A stretch of 5,555 bases of DNA from NCBI GenBank assembly GCA_002439285.1, contig DJTQ01000239.1, positions 1 through 5,555 on the forward strand, in the 5' to 3' direction. The stretch comes from Paenibacillaceae bacterium UBA6304. Its GTDB lineage: Bacteria > Bacillota > Bacilli > Paenibacillales > Paenibacillaceae. The notes below the pieces were generated by a model. It saw only the letters and a list, made by a program, of their open reading frames with translations, made no database searches and was not told the DNA's origin. Shown piece by piece: positions 1 to 5,555 of this stretch (the first letter of the stretch is position 1; the number at the start of each line of letters is the position of its first letter). The translations under genes were made by a program, and so were the position numbers.

Positions 1-3000
1 CCACTTAGAACCCGTCCCACTGGCATTCCAATGAGAATACCTAACAAAGTTAAGATCAACGATTCTTTATTAACGTATTGGTGCACTTCCTTATCGTAGA
101 AACCCAGTACCTTAATGGTGGCGAGCTCCCGATTGCGCTCCGAGATATTTGTGTTTGAGAGTGTAAACAGCACCACAAAGGCGAGGCCTCCCGCCATCAC
201 TGTGATCAGCAGTACCACCGCATTAATGAGATCAAATCCAAAGTCTTCTCTCAGTGCAACCGTACTGACGGAGGACAGTACAGAATCGTTCTCAAGAAGC
301 GATTCCGCATAGGTGACCTGGCCTGTTCCATCATCTGACAAATGCGCAAGCACGCCGTTCGAAGCATACTTGCCGAATAGGCTTTCATACAGCTTCTGCG
401 TCATATAGACGTTATTCCCCAGATAATTCTGCACTACATCCGATACGATCGTCTCGCGCTGCACAAGCCCCATATCCTGCAATGAAACGGTACTGCCCGG
501 TTTAAGACCCAGAATTCGCGCCGCACTCCGCGTTATCAAGATGCCATTGTCACCCGGATCAATTAGTTTGCCATCCAGATTCTTGATGCTAATATAATCC
601 TTTAAGGCGGTGCCGTCCGGGATTACCATCAACTGCATCTTTTCGCCTTTCTCTTTGGCATTGATTGCCTTCACGCTTTCAATCCGCAAGTTCACATAAT
701 CATCGATTTGGCTATCGCCAGACATCTGCCCAGTCAATTCATCGTTAGCATCCTCTTCAAAAACAGCCATCAAATCATAATGGTAGATGTTCTCATACTG
801 CTTCGGTGCCAAGTCCACAATAGAGTCCTTAATCGCAAAACCGCAGAGAATCAGGGCGGTACAGCCCATAATTCCTCCAATCGTCATAAACAGGCGCTTC
901 TTATACCGGAACAAATTCCGGACGGTCACCTTGTTTAGAAATTTAAGACGATTCCAGATGAATGGAATACGTTCCAAAAACACACGCGATCCCGCCCGGG
1001 GTGCCTTGGGACGCATGAGCGCCGCAGGCATCTTGACCAGTTCGCTGCGGCAGGCGAGGACGGTCGCCCCCACAATCCCCACGATGAACAGCAGCACGCC
1101 TCCCACACCATAGAGAAGGTCAAACCGCAAATAAATTTGAGGAAGATTGTATAGCACCTCCAATATAAACGATACAAATTTAGGCATAAAGACAAAGCCA
1201 AACAAATCACCCAAAACGCCGCCAAGCAGGCAAGCCAACAGGGCAAACAGGATATATTTGCGATAGACGGCGCCGTTTCCAAATCCCAGTGCCTTATACG
1301 TCCCGATCAGTCCGCGTTCTTCCTCGACCATCCGGGTCATCGTCGTAAGACTCATGAGAATCGCCACAAGCAAAAAGATGACGGGAAAAACCTTTCCTAC
1401 GGCTTCAATGGAGGACAGGTCGCTTGTAAGACTGGAATAGCTGTCAATTGAAGTGCGGTCCTGAATATACCACTGCGTCATATCCAAATTGTCCAACTCG
1501 GCATATGCATCGGATAGTTTTTGCTCAGCCTCTCCCTTTTCGCCTGCGTATTCCTGCTCCTGTTCCTTTAACTCCGCTTCGCCGTCAGCCAATTCTTTCT
1601 TTCCGTCAGCAATCTCTTTCCGGGCATCCGCAATTTTAGTTTTGGCAGCGGCCTCTTCCTCGTTCAGCTTCGCCTCGCCTGCAGCGAGTTCAGCCCTTCC
1701 TTTAGCCAACTCGGTTTTCCCGGCTTCAAGCTCTGCCTTCTGAGAGGCTATGGTCCGGCGGGCCGCTTCGATCTGCTTCTCACCGGCAGCCAGCTCTGCT
1801 TCGGCTTTGTCTAGCTGCAGCAAACCGGATTTCTTTTGCTCCGCATAGGTGCTCTTCTGATGATCAAGCGCTTGCTGCCCGCCAATCACCTTGCCCATGC
1901 CTAGCGCAGCCTGCACTGCAGCATCTCCCTGCTCCGGAAGTGCCCCAGCGAGAGCGGCACTTTCAGTCTGGGTTCCCGCGGCGATAACATGATCATCCGC
2001 CCCGGTTGCTGCCAAAGCGGCCGCTGCGTTCACCAGTGCGTTCCATTCCTTGTCAGGCCACAAGTCGCCAAAGGCGCTTTTTAGCCCCGCAACCTTAGGC
2101 TCCAATTGCGCGCGGGCGGCATCCAGTTTCCCTTGAGCCTCATCCAGCTGCCGTCCGGCTGCAGCCAGTTGGGCTTCAACCTGCTTCCGTTCTTTTTCCA
2201 GTTGCTGTTTGCCCTCTTTTGACTTTTGGGCATTCGTATTTAACTCGGCTTCGCCTTTCTTTAGCTGCGCTTCGCCAGCTGTCAGTTGTTTCTCGGCTTT
2301 AGCCAGTTTTTGTTTGTTGCTTTCAATTTTCGAGCGGGCCGCTGCAATTTTGTTCGCAGCATCCTTCTCCTCATCCGCAAGCGTCGCCTCGCCAATTGCC
2401 AGTTCCTTTCTGGCTTCTGCGATCTCATCCCATGCTTCGGCAAATTTCTTGTCAGCTTCCGCAAATTTATCGTCCATGGTCGTCTCAGCGTCTTCGATTT
2501 TCGTTCGAGTCTCTTGTAAAACAGAGTCGTAACGCGCTTCTTCCCGTTGGGCTTTAATCCGGCTTTCGATCTGACCGATTGCGGTCTGAACCATTTGGTC
2601 ATATTCATTGGAATAGCTGTCCGTCTCCCGTGTGCCATCCAAGACAATATAGGCAACGGTAAATATCTCGCTGTTCACATCTTCGGCGTTTACAAAAAAC
2701 GTGAAGTCGGAGGAGGCAGAAGAACGGAATATATTTTTGGCCCCGCTCCCCTGGATATCCATCGGGTCCAGCACTACGCCCGTAATTGTAAAGTTCGTAT
2801 GGGGCAGGGTCGGGGCTTCCTTTTCCTTTTCCTTTTCCTTTTCCTTTTCCTCTGCCTCTAGGCTCAGGGTGTCCCCGATGGATTTGCCGCTTTCATCTAA
2901 GTATTTTTGCGTAACGGCGATTTCTCCCGCTTGGCTTGGCAAGGTTCCGTCCAGCAAATAAGGCGCATTTAATCCCTTCGGACTCAGAGCGGTGATTTCC

Positions 3001-3311
3001 GCACTCTTGCGGATTCCATCCACCTCAGTGTCAGCCGTTTCGCTATAGCCGCCTTCCGCCGTCTCCACTCCGTCTACCTGAGCCAGAGCTTTCAAATCTT
3101 CTTCCGTCAGCCCAAGGGTAGACAAGACCCGAATATCAAACAGCTTTTGCTCGTCATAAAATTTGTCCGCGGAGTAATACATATCCATACAAGCCGCGTA
3201 CAAGCCGGTCAACATGGCCACGCCTAATGCCGTGATGAGCATAATGGATAAGAAACGTTTCCAACCCGTTTGAATAGAGCGTAGGATGTCTTTGTGGTAT
3301 GCCTTGTTCAT
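1..3311 (-). CDS. Large FtsX-family ABC transporter permease with coiled-coil ectodomain (3' end outside window)
   Basis: Membrane subunit of an ABC complex, partner of the ATPase encoded just upstream. I read 1103 codons without a stop; the C-terminus lies beyond the left edge. Domains seen: TM1 about residues 18-40; an external region about 45-635 made of a mixed N-terminal part, coil 1 (about 240-404), an Ala/Gly-rich tip (about 405-475) and coil 2 (about 475-610); TM2-TM4 near 640-660, 688-712 and 736-757 (first FtsX domain); TM5 near 807-828; a second external domain of about 200 residues; TM6 near 1028-1052; and TM7 from about 1085, cut by the edge. The MVEEERGLIGTYKALGF and ERNRELATIKVLGF segments are typical FtsX coupling regions. 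The family usually has one more helix, so perhaps 50-60 residues are missing. The ATG at 3311 is 5 bases after the ATPase stop with only a weak GAGTGG ribosome site, which suggests translational coupling. A later start would destroy TM1. The exported substrate or external partner cannot be told from sequence. Confidence 0.93.
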   Translation of the reverse strand, partial: MNKAYHKDILRSIQTGWKRFLSIMLITALGVAMLTGLYAACMDMYYSADKFYDEQKLFDIRVLSTLGLTEEDLKALAQVDGVETAEGGYSETADTEVDGIRKSAEITALSPKGLNAPYLLDGTLPSQAGEIAVTQKYLDESGKSIGDTLSLEAEEKEKEKEKEKEAPTLPHTNFTITGVVLDPMDIQGSGAKNIFRSSASSDFTFFVNAEDVNSEIFTVAYIVLDGTRETDSYSNEYDQMVQTAIGQIESRIKAQREEARYDSVLQETRTKIEDAETTMDDKFAEADKKFAEAWDEIAEARKELAIGEATLADEEKDAANKIAAARSKIESNKQKLAKAEKQLTAGEAQLKKGEAELNTNAQKSKEGKQQLEKERKQVEAQLAAAGRQLDEAQGKLDAARAQLEPKVAGLKSAFGDLWPDKEWNALVNAAAALAATGADDHVIAAGTQTESAALAGALPEQGDAAVQAALGMGKVIGGQQALDHQKSTYAEQKKSGLLQLDKAEAELAAGEKQIEAARRTIASQKAELEAGKTELAKGRAELAAGEAKLNEEEAAAKTKIADARKEIADGKKELADGEAELKEQEQEYAGEKGEAEQKLSDAYAELDNLDMTQWYIQDRTSIDSYSSLTSDLSSIEAVGKVFPVIFLLVAILMSLTTMTRMVEEERGLIGTYKALGFGNGAVYRKYILFALLACLLGGVLGDLFGFVFMPKFVSFILEVLYNLPQIYLRFDLLYGVGGVLLFIVGIVGATVLACRSELVKMPAALMRPKAPRAGSRVFLERIPFIWNRLKFLNKVTVRNLFRYKKRLFMTIGGIMGCTALILCGFAIKDSIVDLAPKQYENIYHYDLMAVFEEDANDELTGQMSGDSQIDDYVNLRIESVKAINAKEKGEKMQLMVIPDGTALKDYISIKNLDGKLIDPGDNGILITRSAARILGLKPGSTVSLQDMGLVQRETIVSDVVQNYLGNNVYMTQKLYESLFGKYASNGVLAHLSDDGTGQVTYAESLLENDSVLSSVSTVALREDFGFDLINAVVLLITVMAGGLAFVVLFTLSNTNISERNRELATIKVLGFYDKEVHQYVNKESLILTLLGILIGMPVGRVLS
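2817..2852 (-). repeat. In-frame hexanucleotide tandem repeat encoding a Glu-Lys tract
   Basis: On the plus strand TTCCTT occurs five times in perfect tandem (2817-2846), followed by the variant TTCCTC (2847-2852). On the coding strand it reads as EEKEKEKEKEKE, permease residues 154-165. It lies in the N-terminal part of the external domain, just before the sequence APTLPH, and is probably a flexible charged loop. The unit is six bases, so gain or loss of copies would change the loop by two residues without breaking the frame. Confidence 0.9.
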
Positions 3312-3316
3312 ATGTC

Positions 3317-4018
3317 TTACCACTCAATCTGCGCAATGGGTACAGGCTGCTCATTATGCACAGTCTTTACGACCCTGCCGCTTTTAAAATGAACGACCTT
3401 ATCTGCCATAGGGGCCAGCGCGGAGTTATGCGTAATTAGAAGCACGGTGATTTTCTCCCGGCGGCAGGTATCCTGCAATAGCTGCAAAATCTGCTTACCG
3501 GTATTGTAATCCAGAGCCCCTGTTGGTTCATCGCACAATAGCAGCTTTGGATTCTTCGCAAGGGCACGTGCGATCGATACGCGCTGTTGCTCACCACCGG
3601 ACAGCTGTGCGGGGAAATTGCTTATACGATCGCCGAGCCCTACTTGATCCAGCGTTTCGGCCGCGTTAAGCGAGTTCTCGCAAATCTGCGCGGCCAGCTC
3701 CACGTTCTCCAGTGCCGTCAAATTCGGTACCAGATTATAAAACTGGAACACAAAGCCAATGTCCGTGCGGCGATAGCCTACCAATTGCTTGTGGTTGTAT
3801 TTGGAAATGTATTCGCCGTCCACAATGACATCGCCGGATGACGCGGTATCCATCCCGCCCAATATATTCAAGGCTGTCGTCTTGCCGGCGCCGGAGGCCC
3901 CCAAAATAACAGCCAACTCGCCTCTTTCGATAGAGAAGCTGGCGTCATCGAGCGCCCGAATCGCCACCCCTTCGGATGCGTATTCCTTAATCACATGATT
4001 GAATTCGATATATGCCAT
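3317..4018 (-). CDS. ABC transporter ATP-binding protein, MacB/LolD/FtsE-like
   Basis: Cytoplasmic ATPase subunit of 233 residues, a usual length for single-domain ATPases of this class. All nucleotide-binding motifs are present: Walker A GASGAGKT (40-47), Q-loop glutamine Q92 in [18 protein letters not shown], signature LSGGEQQ (139-145), Walker B LLLCDEP with D163 and catalytic E164, D-loop GALD (167-170) and switch histidine H197. The [15 protein letters not shown] segment is typical of the MacB/LolD/FtsE/SalX group, whose partners are FtsX-type permeases; this matches the next gene, which starts 5 bases after the TAA. A strong ribosome-binding site AAGGAGAG (4032-4025 read on the minus strand) sits 6 bases before the ATG and fixes the start. 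The gene leads the operon, so its transcription should be controlled from the divergent intergenic region. I assign no symbol because related systems do different jobs (peptide export, lipoprotein release, hydrolase activation). Confidence 0.96.
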   Translation of the reverse strand: MAYIEFNHVIKEYASEGVAIRALDDASFSIERGELAVILGASGAGKTTALNILGGMDTASSGDVIVDGEYISKYNHKQLVGYRRTDIGFVFQFYNLVPNLTALENVELAAQICENSLNAAETLDQVGLGDRISNFPAQLSGGEQQRVSIARALAKNPKLLLCDEPTGALDYNTGKQILQLLQDTCRREKITVLLITHNSALAPMADKVVHFKSGRVVKTVHNEQPVPIAQIEW

Positions 4019-4051
4019 CTGATTCTCTCCTTGCAGGGTTTGACTTTTCTC

Positions 4052-4065
4052 GCTAATATATTAGC
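4052..4065. promoter_or_regulatory. Perfect 14-bp palindrome, candidate operator
   Basis: GCTAATATATTAGC is a perfect inverted repeat with no spacer. It lies 34 bases upstream of the ATPase start, between it and the divergent regulator gene. On the minus strand it contains TATATT (4060-4055), a five-of-six match to a -10 hexamer, though no convincing -35 was found at the proper distance. TetR-family proteins bind such palindromes as dimers, so a repressor here would block the ABC operon. Its function as an operator is inferred from position and symmetry only. Confidence 0.5.
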
Positions 4066-4084
4066 TTAAAGACAGCGTGTTGTT

Positions 4085-4109
4085 TTTACAACCATCAGAT
4101 GATTACAAA
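4085..4109. promoter_or_regulatory. Imperfect 25-bp dyad, second candidate regulatory site
   Basis: The segment is centred on 4097 with a perfect 9-bp core CATCAGATG (arms CATC/GATG); 9 of 12 arm positions are symmetric over the full 25 bp, with TTT and AAA at the ends. A separate small inverted repeat, GTTGT-TTTT-ACAAC, overlaps it at 4079-4092. It may be a secondary binding site for the neighbouring regulator or a chance A+T-rich symmetry. Confidence 0.25.
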
Positions 4110-4128
4110 GCGTTTAGTTCACAACGGA

Positions 4129-4157
4129 TTGACTTATAAATGTCGATTTTGAATTAA
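4129..4157 (+). promoter_or_regulatory. Possible promoter of the TetR-like gene
   Basis: TTGACT (4129-4134) is a five-of-six match to the sigma-A -35 box. Seventeen bases later comes AATTAA (4152-4157), a weak -10. An alternative -10, TATAAA (4135-4140), is closer to consensus but has no good -35 about 17 bases upstream. Either choice gives a short leader before the ribosome-binding site at 4177-4183. I am unsure which is used. Confidence 0.35.
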
Positions 4158-4176
4158 AGTAGCAGCGTCTATCGAA

Positions 4177-4183
4177 GGGGGAG
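4177..4183 (+). promoter_or_regulatory. Ribosome-binding site of the TetR-like gene
   Basis: GGGGGAG ends 10 bases before the ATG at 4194. A second in-frame ATG at 4203 would be 19 bases away, so this site favours the first start. Confidence 0.75.
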
Positions 4184-4193
4184 ATTATCATTT

Positions 4194-4757
4194 ATGAAAG
4201 AAATGAAACAGGACCGAAAGACGCGTTATACCCGGATGGTGCTGCAGGATAGTCTGATTGAACTCATGAAAGTAAAGCCTATCAACAAAATAACCATTAA
4301 AGAACTGTGCGAAAATGCGGATATCAACCGGACGACCTTTTACGCGCATTACAAGGACCAGCACGACCTTCTCCGTAAAATCGAGGATGAGACCCTTTCA
4401 TGGGCAAAAGAAATTCTAGCCACCCTCATCAAAACAGGCAGACACGAAGCTATGCAAGCTTTGGAGGAGGTCTTCCAATACTTTGTCCAAAACAGCAGCC
4501 ATCTTCAAGTTCTGATGAGTGAACAAGGTGATATTCATTTCCAGAAGCAACTATTTACACTGATCTACCAGCAATGCGGAATCGATCCTTCGGCTGAACC
4601 TAACGGAAACATGGACACGAAGGAGTACTACTTTATATTCATTGTGACCGGAAGCGTCGGTCTCATTCAGCAGTGGCTGAAAAATGAATTAAACAAATCC
4701 GCGAAAGAAATGGCGGAGATTATTTATACGATGACTTCACAGTGGTTTAAGGATTGA
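4194..4757 (+). CDS. TetR/AcrR-family transcriptional regulator
   Basis: DNA-binding regulator of 187 residues, a normal length for the family. The N-terminal helix-turn-helix is clear: after TRMVLQDSLIELMKVKPI comes ITIKELCENADINRTTFYAHYKDQHDLL (about 33-60), with the recognition helix around INRTTFYAHY (44-53) and the typical TetR ending in a hydrophobic DLL. The rest is mainly helical, as expected of a dimerisation and ligand-binding domain, with a hydrophobic stretch EYYFIFIVTGSVGLIQQWL near 144-162 that is common in the Firmicute TetR branch with a TetR_C_8-like C-terminal domain. It is transcribed divergently from the ABC operon; in this family that arrangement usually means control of the neighbour and of itself. 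Candidate operators lie in the shared upstream region. The inducer is not predictable, and action as an activator cannot be excluded. Confidence 0.93.
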   Translation: MKEMKQDRKTRYTRMVLQDSLIELMKVKPINKITIKELCENADINRTTFYAHYKDQHDLLRKIEDETLSWAKEILATLIKTGRHEAMQALEEVFQYFVQNSSHLQVLMSEQGDIHFQKQLFTLIYQQCGIDPSAEPNGNMDTKEYYFIFIVTGSVGLIQQWLKNELNKSAKEMAEIIYTMTSQWFKD

Positions 4758-4788
4758 GCTTCGCCGAAATTTATATTTTTTGATAGCT

Positions 4789-4846
4789 AAAAAGAAAGTC
4801 CCGCATAGGTACGCTTTTAACGATGCGCACCCACGCGGGACTTATT
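4789..4846. terminator. Long stem-loop, likely bidirectional terminator
   Basis: AAGTCCCGC (4796-4804) pairs perfectly with GCGGGACTT (4835-4843). Inside it a second stem, GTACGC (4809-4814) with GCGCAC (4825-4830), has one mismatch and encloses a 10-base loop; ATAG and CCAC form an internal loop between the stems. Read on the minus strand the hairpin is followed by TTTCTTTTT, a good U-tract. On the plus strand the tail (CTTATTCATT) is poorer. The structure lies 38 bases after the regulator stop and downstream of the convergent collagen-like gene, so it can serve both. Confidence 0.7.
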
Positions 4847-4863
4847 CATTATTATCGATGGAT

Positions 4864-5007
4864 TTATTCCACAACATCACTCACTGTATGGCCACATCTA
4901 CCGCAAGTTCTGCTCACCTTGAGAAGCTTGTTTTTAATCAGATGCTTATTGTATAAAACCTGTTTATCCTCCGGCTTCGGTTTAGAAAAGTGGAAGCTCT
5001 GCAGCAG
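4864..5007 (-). other. 47-codon open frame directly after the collagen-like stop codon; possible gene remnant
   Basis: Starting with the codon after the collagen-like TAA and in the same frame, 47 sense codons run to a TAA at 4866-4864. There is no ATG, and the only GTG or TTG codons lie near the end, so I see no normal start. The translation is lysine-rich (for example KPKPEDKQVLYNKHLIKNK) and ends with TCGRCGHTVSDVVE, where C-x2-C-x-H resembles half of a zinc ribbon. It might be the decayed 3' end of a lost gene, a read-through extension, or chance. I do not recognise it as any family. Confidence 0.2.
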
Positions 5008-5555
5008 TTAGTTATCCAGGCGTATCATAGTGAGTGTTGAACCTTGGCCGCTCTGGAGTGTAGCTGCTCCTAACAGCCCAAATAGCTGAAGTGTTACCGT
5101 ACTATTAGCAGCCAAAGTCAGAATAATCTCGCCATGCAATGAATTTACGGTTATACCAGGGGATCTTACTGAATCCGCATTGACAATACCATTGATCAGC
5201 AATCGTGAAGAAATCAGGAGTCCTGCTGTGAAATTGACGTTATAACTAATGTAATAACGTCCAGCGTTTGTCAAAGTGAATACAGTGTCAGTACCATCCA
5301 CAGTAATATTGTTTAAATTTTGCGCATTTGGAAGCGCGACGTTTGTACCACCTAATATTACTGCAATTGTATCGCTGGTAGTATTGGCAGCAAAACCGGA
5401 GCTTTCAGTGAATTCAGGGCCAGTTGGACCGGTCGGACCCGCTACGCCGGTCGGGCCTGCTACGCCGGTTGGGCCTGCTACGCCTGTCGGACCTGCTACG
5501 CCTGTCGGACCTGCTACACCGGTCGGACCCGCTACGCCGGTCGGGCCTGCTACGC
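5008..5555 (-). CDS. Collagen-like protein with BclA-type C-terminal domain (5' end outside window)
   Basis: The last 181 residues are visible; the start lies beyond the right edge. Residues 1-46 of this part are uninterrupted Gly-X-Y triplets, seven VAGPTG hexapeptides followed by PTGP, which should form a collagen triple helix. The remaining 135 residues, from EFTESSGF to TMIRLDN, match in length and pattern the trimeric C1q/TNF-like jelly-roll domain of BclA proteins. Features typical of that fold are [23 protein letters not shown] and alternating hydrophobic beta-strand patterns such as [17 protein letters not shown]. In Bacillus relatives such proteins form the hair-like nap of the exosporium, with the globular domain at the filament tip. 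Whether this one has an N-terminal exosporium-targeting segment cannot be seen. A GTG at 5301 could be mistaken for a start, but the frame is open upstream and that start would cut the jelly-roll domain. The gene converges with the TetR-like gene and seems unrelated to the ABC module. Confidence 0.9.
   Translation of the reverse strand, partial: VAGPTGVAGPTGVAGPTGVAGPTGVAGPTGVAGPTGVAGPTGPTGPEFTESSGFAANTTSDTIAVILGGTNVALPNAQNLNNITVDGTDTVFTLTNAGRYYISYNVNFTAGLLISSRLLINGIVNADSVRSPGITVNSLHGEIILTLAANSTVTLQLFGLLGAATLQSGQGSTLTMIRLDN
5431..5555 (-). repeat. 18-bp tandem repeat encoding collagen hexapeptide VAGPTG
   Basis: Seven adjacent 18-bp units begin at 5431, 5449, 5467, 5485, 5503, 5521 and 5539, the last cut at 17 bases by the window edge. 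They differ only at a few, mostly third-codon, positions and all encode the same six residues. The sixth unit is identical to the first, and the visible part of the seventh to the second, which points to a five-unit (90-bp) higher-order period. The array continues beyond the window. Confidence 0.95.

Noticed and set aside
787..1113. 108-codon plus-strand open frame
   Set aside because: Antisense to the permease TM4-TM5 region, no ribosome-binding site, no recognisable motif.
935..1282. 115-codon minus-strand frame with hydrophobic, Cys-rich translation
   Set aside because: Alternative frame of the TM3-TM4 region of the permease; the true frame is open throughout and shows FtsX features.
2209..2532. 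107-codon plus-strand open frame rich in Ser, Ala and Phe
   Set aside because: Antisense shadow of the coiled-coil codons; no ribosome-binding site and no recognisable domain.
2282..2656. 124-codon open frame on the minus strand in another frame
   Set aside because: It lies wholly inside the permease coil 1 coding region; the basic, repetitive translation is a frame-shifted reading of Lys/Glu/Ala-rich heptad codons.
3587..3998. Two plus-strand open frames of 84 and 69 codons
   Set aside because: Both are antisense to the conserved ATPase gene and have no domain of their own.
4823..5011. 62-codon plus-strand open frame between the convergent genes
   Set aside because: Starts inside the terminator hairpin, lacks a ribosome-binding site, and overlaps the collagen-like stop codon.
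5431..5555. Regularly spaced short repeats that might suggest a CRISPR array
   Set aside because: The 18-bp units are directly adjacent with no spacers and translate to perfect Gly-X-Y triplets, so this is a coding repeat.

Overview
The window looks like chromosomal DNA from an endospore-forming Bacillota, most probably Paenibacillus or a close relative. This is an inference from the protein families: a Firmicute-type two-gene ABC system with a very large coiled-coil FtsX permease, a divergent TetR-like regulator, and a collagen-like protein with a BclA-type C-terminal domain as found in exosporium filaments. No rRNA, tRNA, CRISPR array, insertion sequence or phage gene was seen.

Layout: positions 1-3311 (minus strand) hold most of one permease gene, which runs off the left edge after 1103 codons without an internal stop. 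Five bases upstream of it lies its ATPase gene (3317-4018, minus), so the two form an operon read right to left. A 175-bp divergent intergenic region (4019-4193) carries a perfect 14-bp palindrome, a second imperfect dyad and promoter-like elements. The TetR/AcrR-type regulator gene (4194-4757, plus) points the other way. The regulator gene converges on a collagen-like gene (5008 to beyond 5555, minus). The 250-bp gap between these two holds a long stem-loop that fits a bidirectional terminator, and an unexplained 47-codon open frame directly behind the collagen-like stop codon.

How the parts may work together: the ATPase and permease should form a membrane complex of the MacB/FtsEX (type VII ABC) kind, in which ATP hydrolysis moves an external domain rather than necessarily pumping a solute through the membrane. 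The external part here is about 600 residues, mainly two long heptad-repeat coils joined by a roughly 70-residue tip. The adjacent regulator probably represses the operon, itself, or both through the palindrome; its ligand is unknown. The collagen-like gene appears to be an unrelated neighbour, probably encoding a spore or cell-surface filament protein. Nearly all other open frames in the window are shadows of the coiled-coil or membrane segments of the permease.
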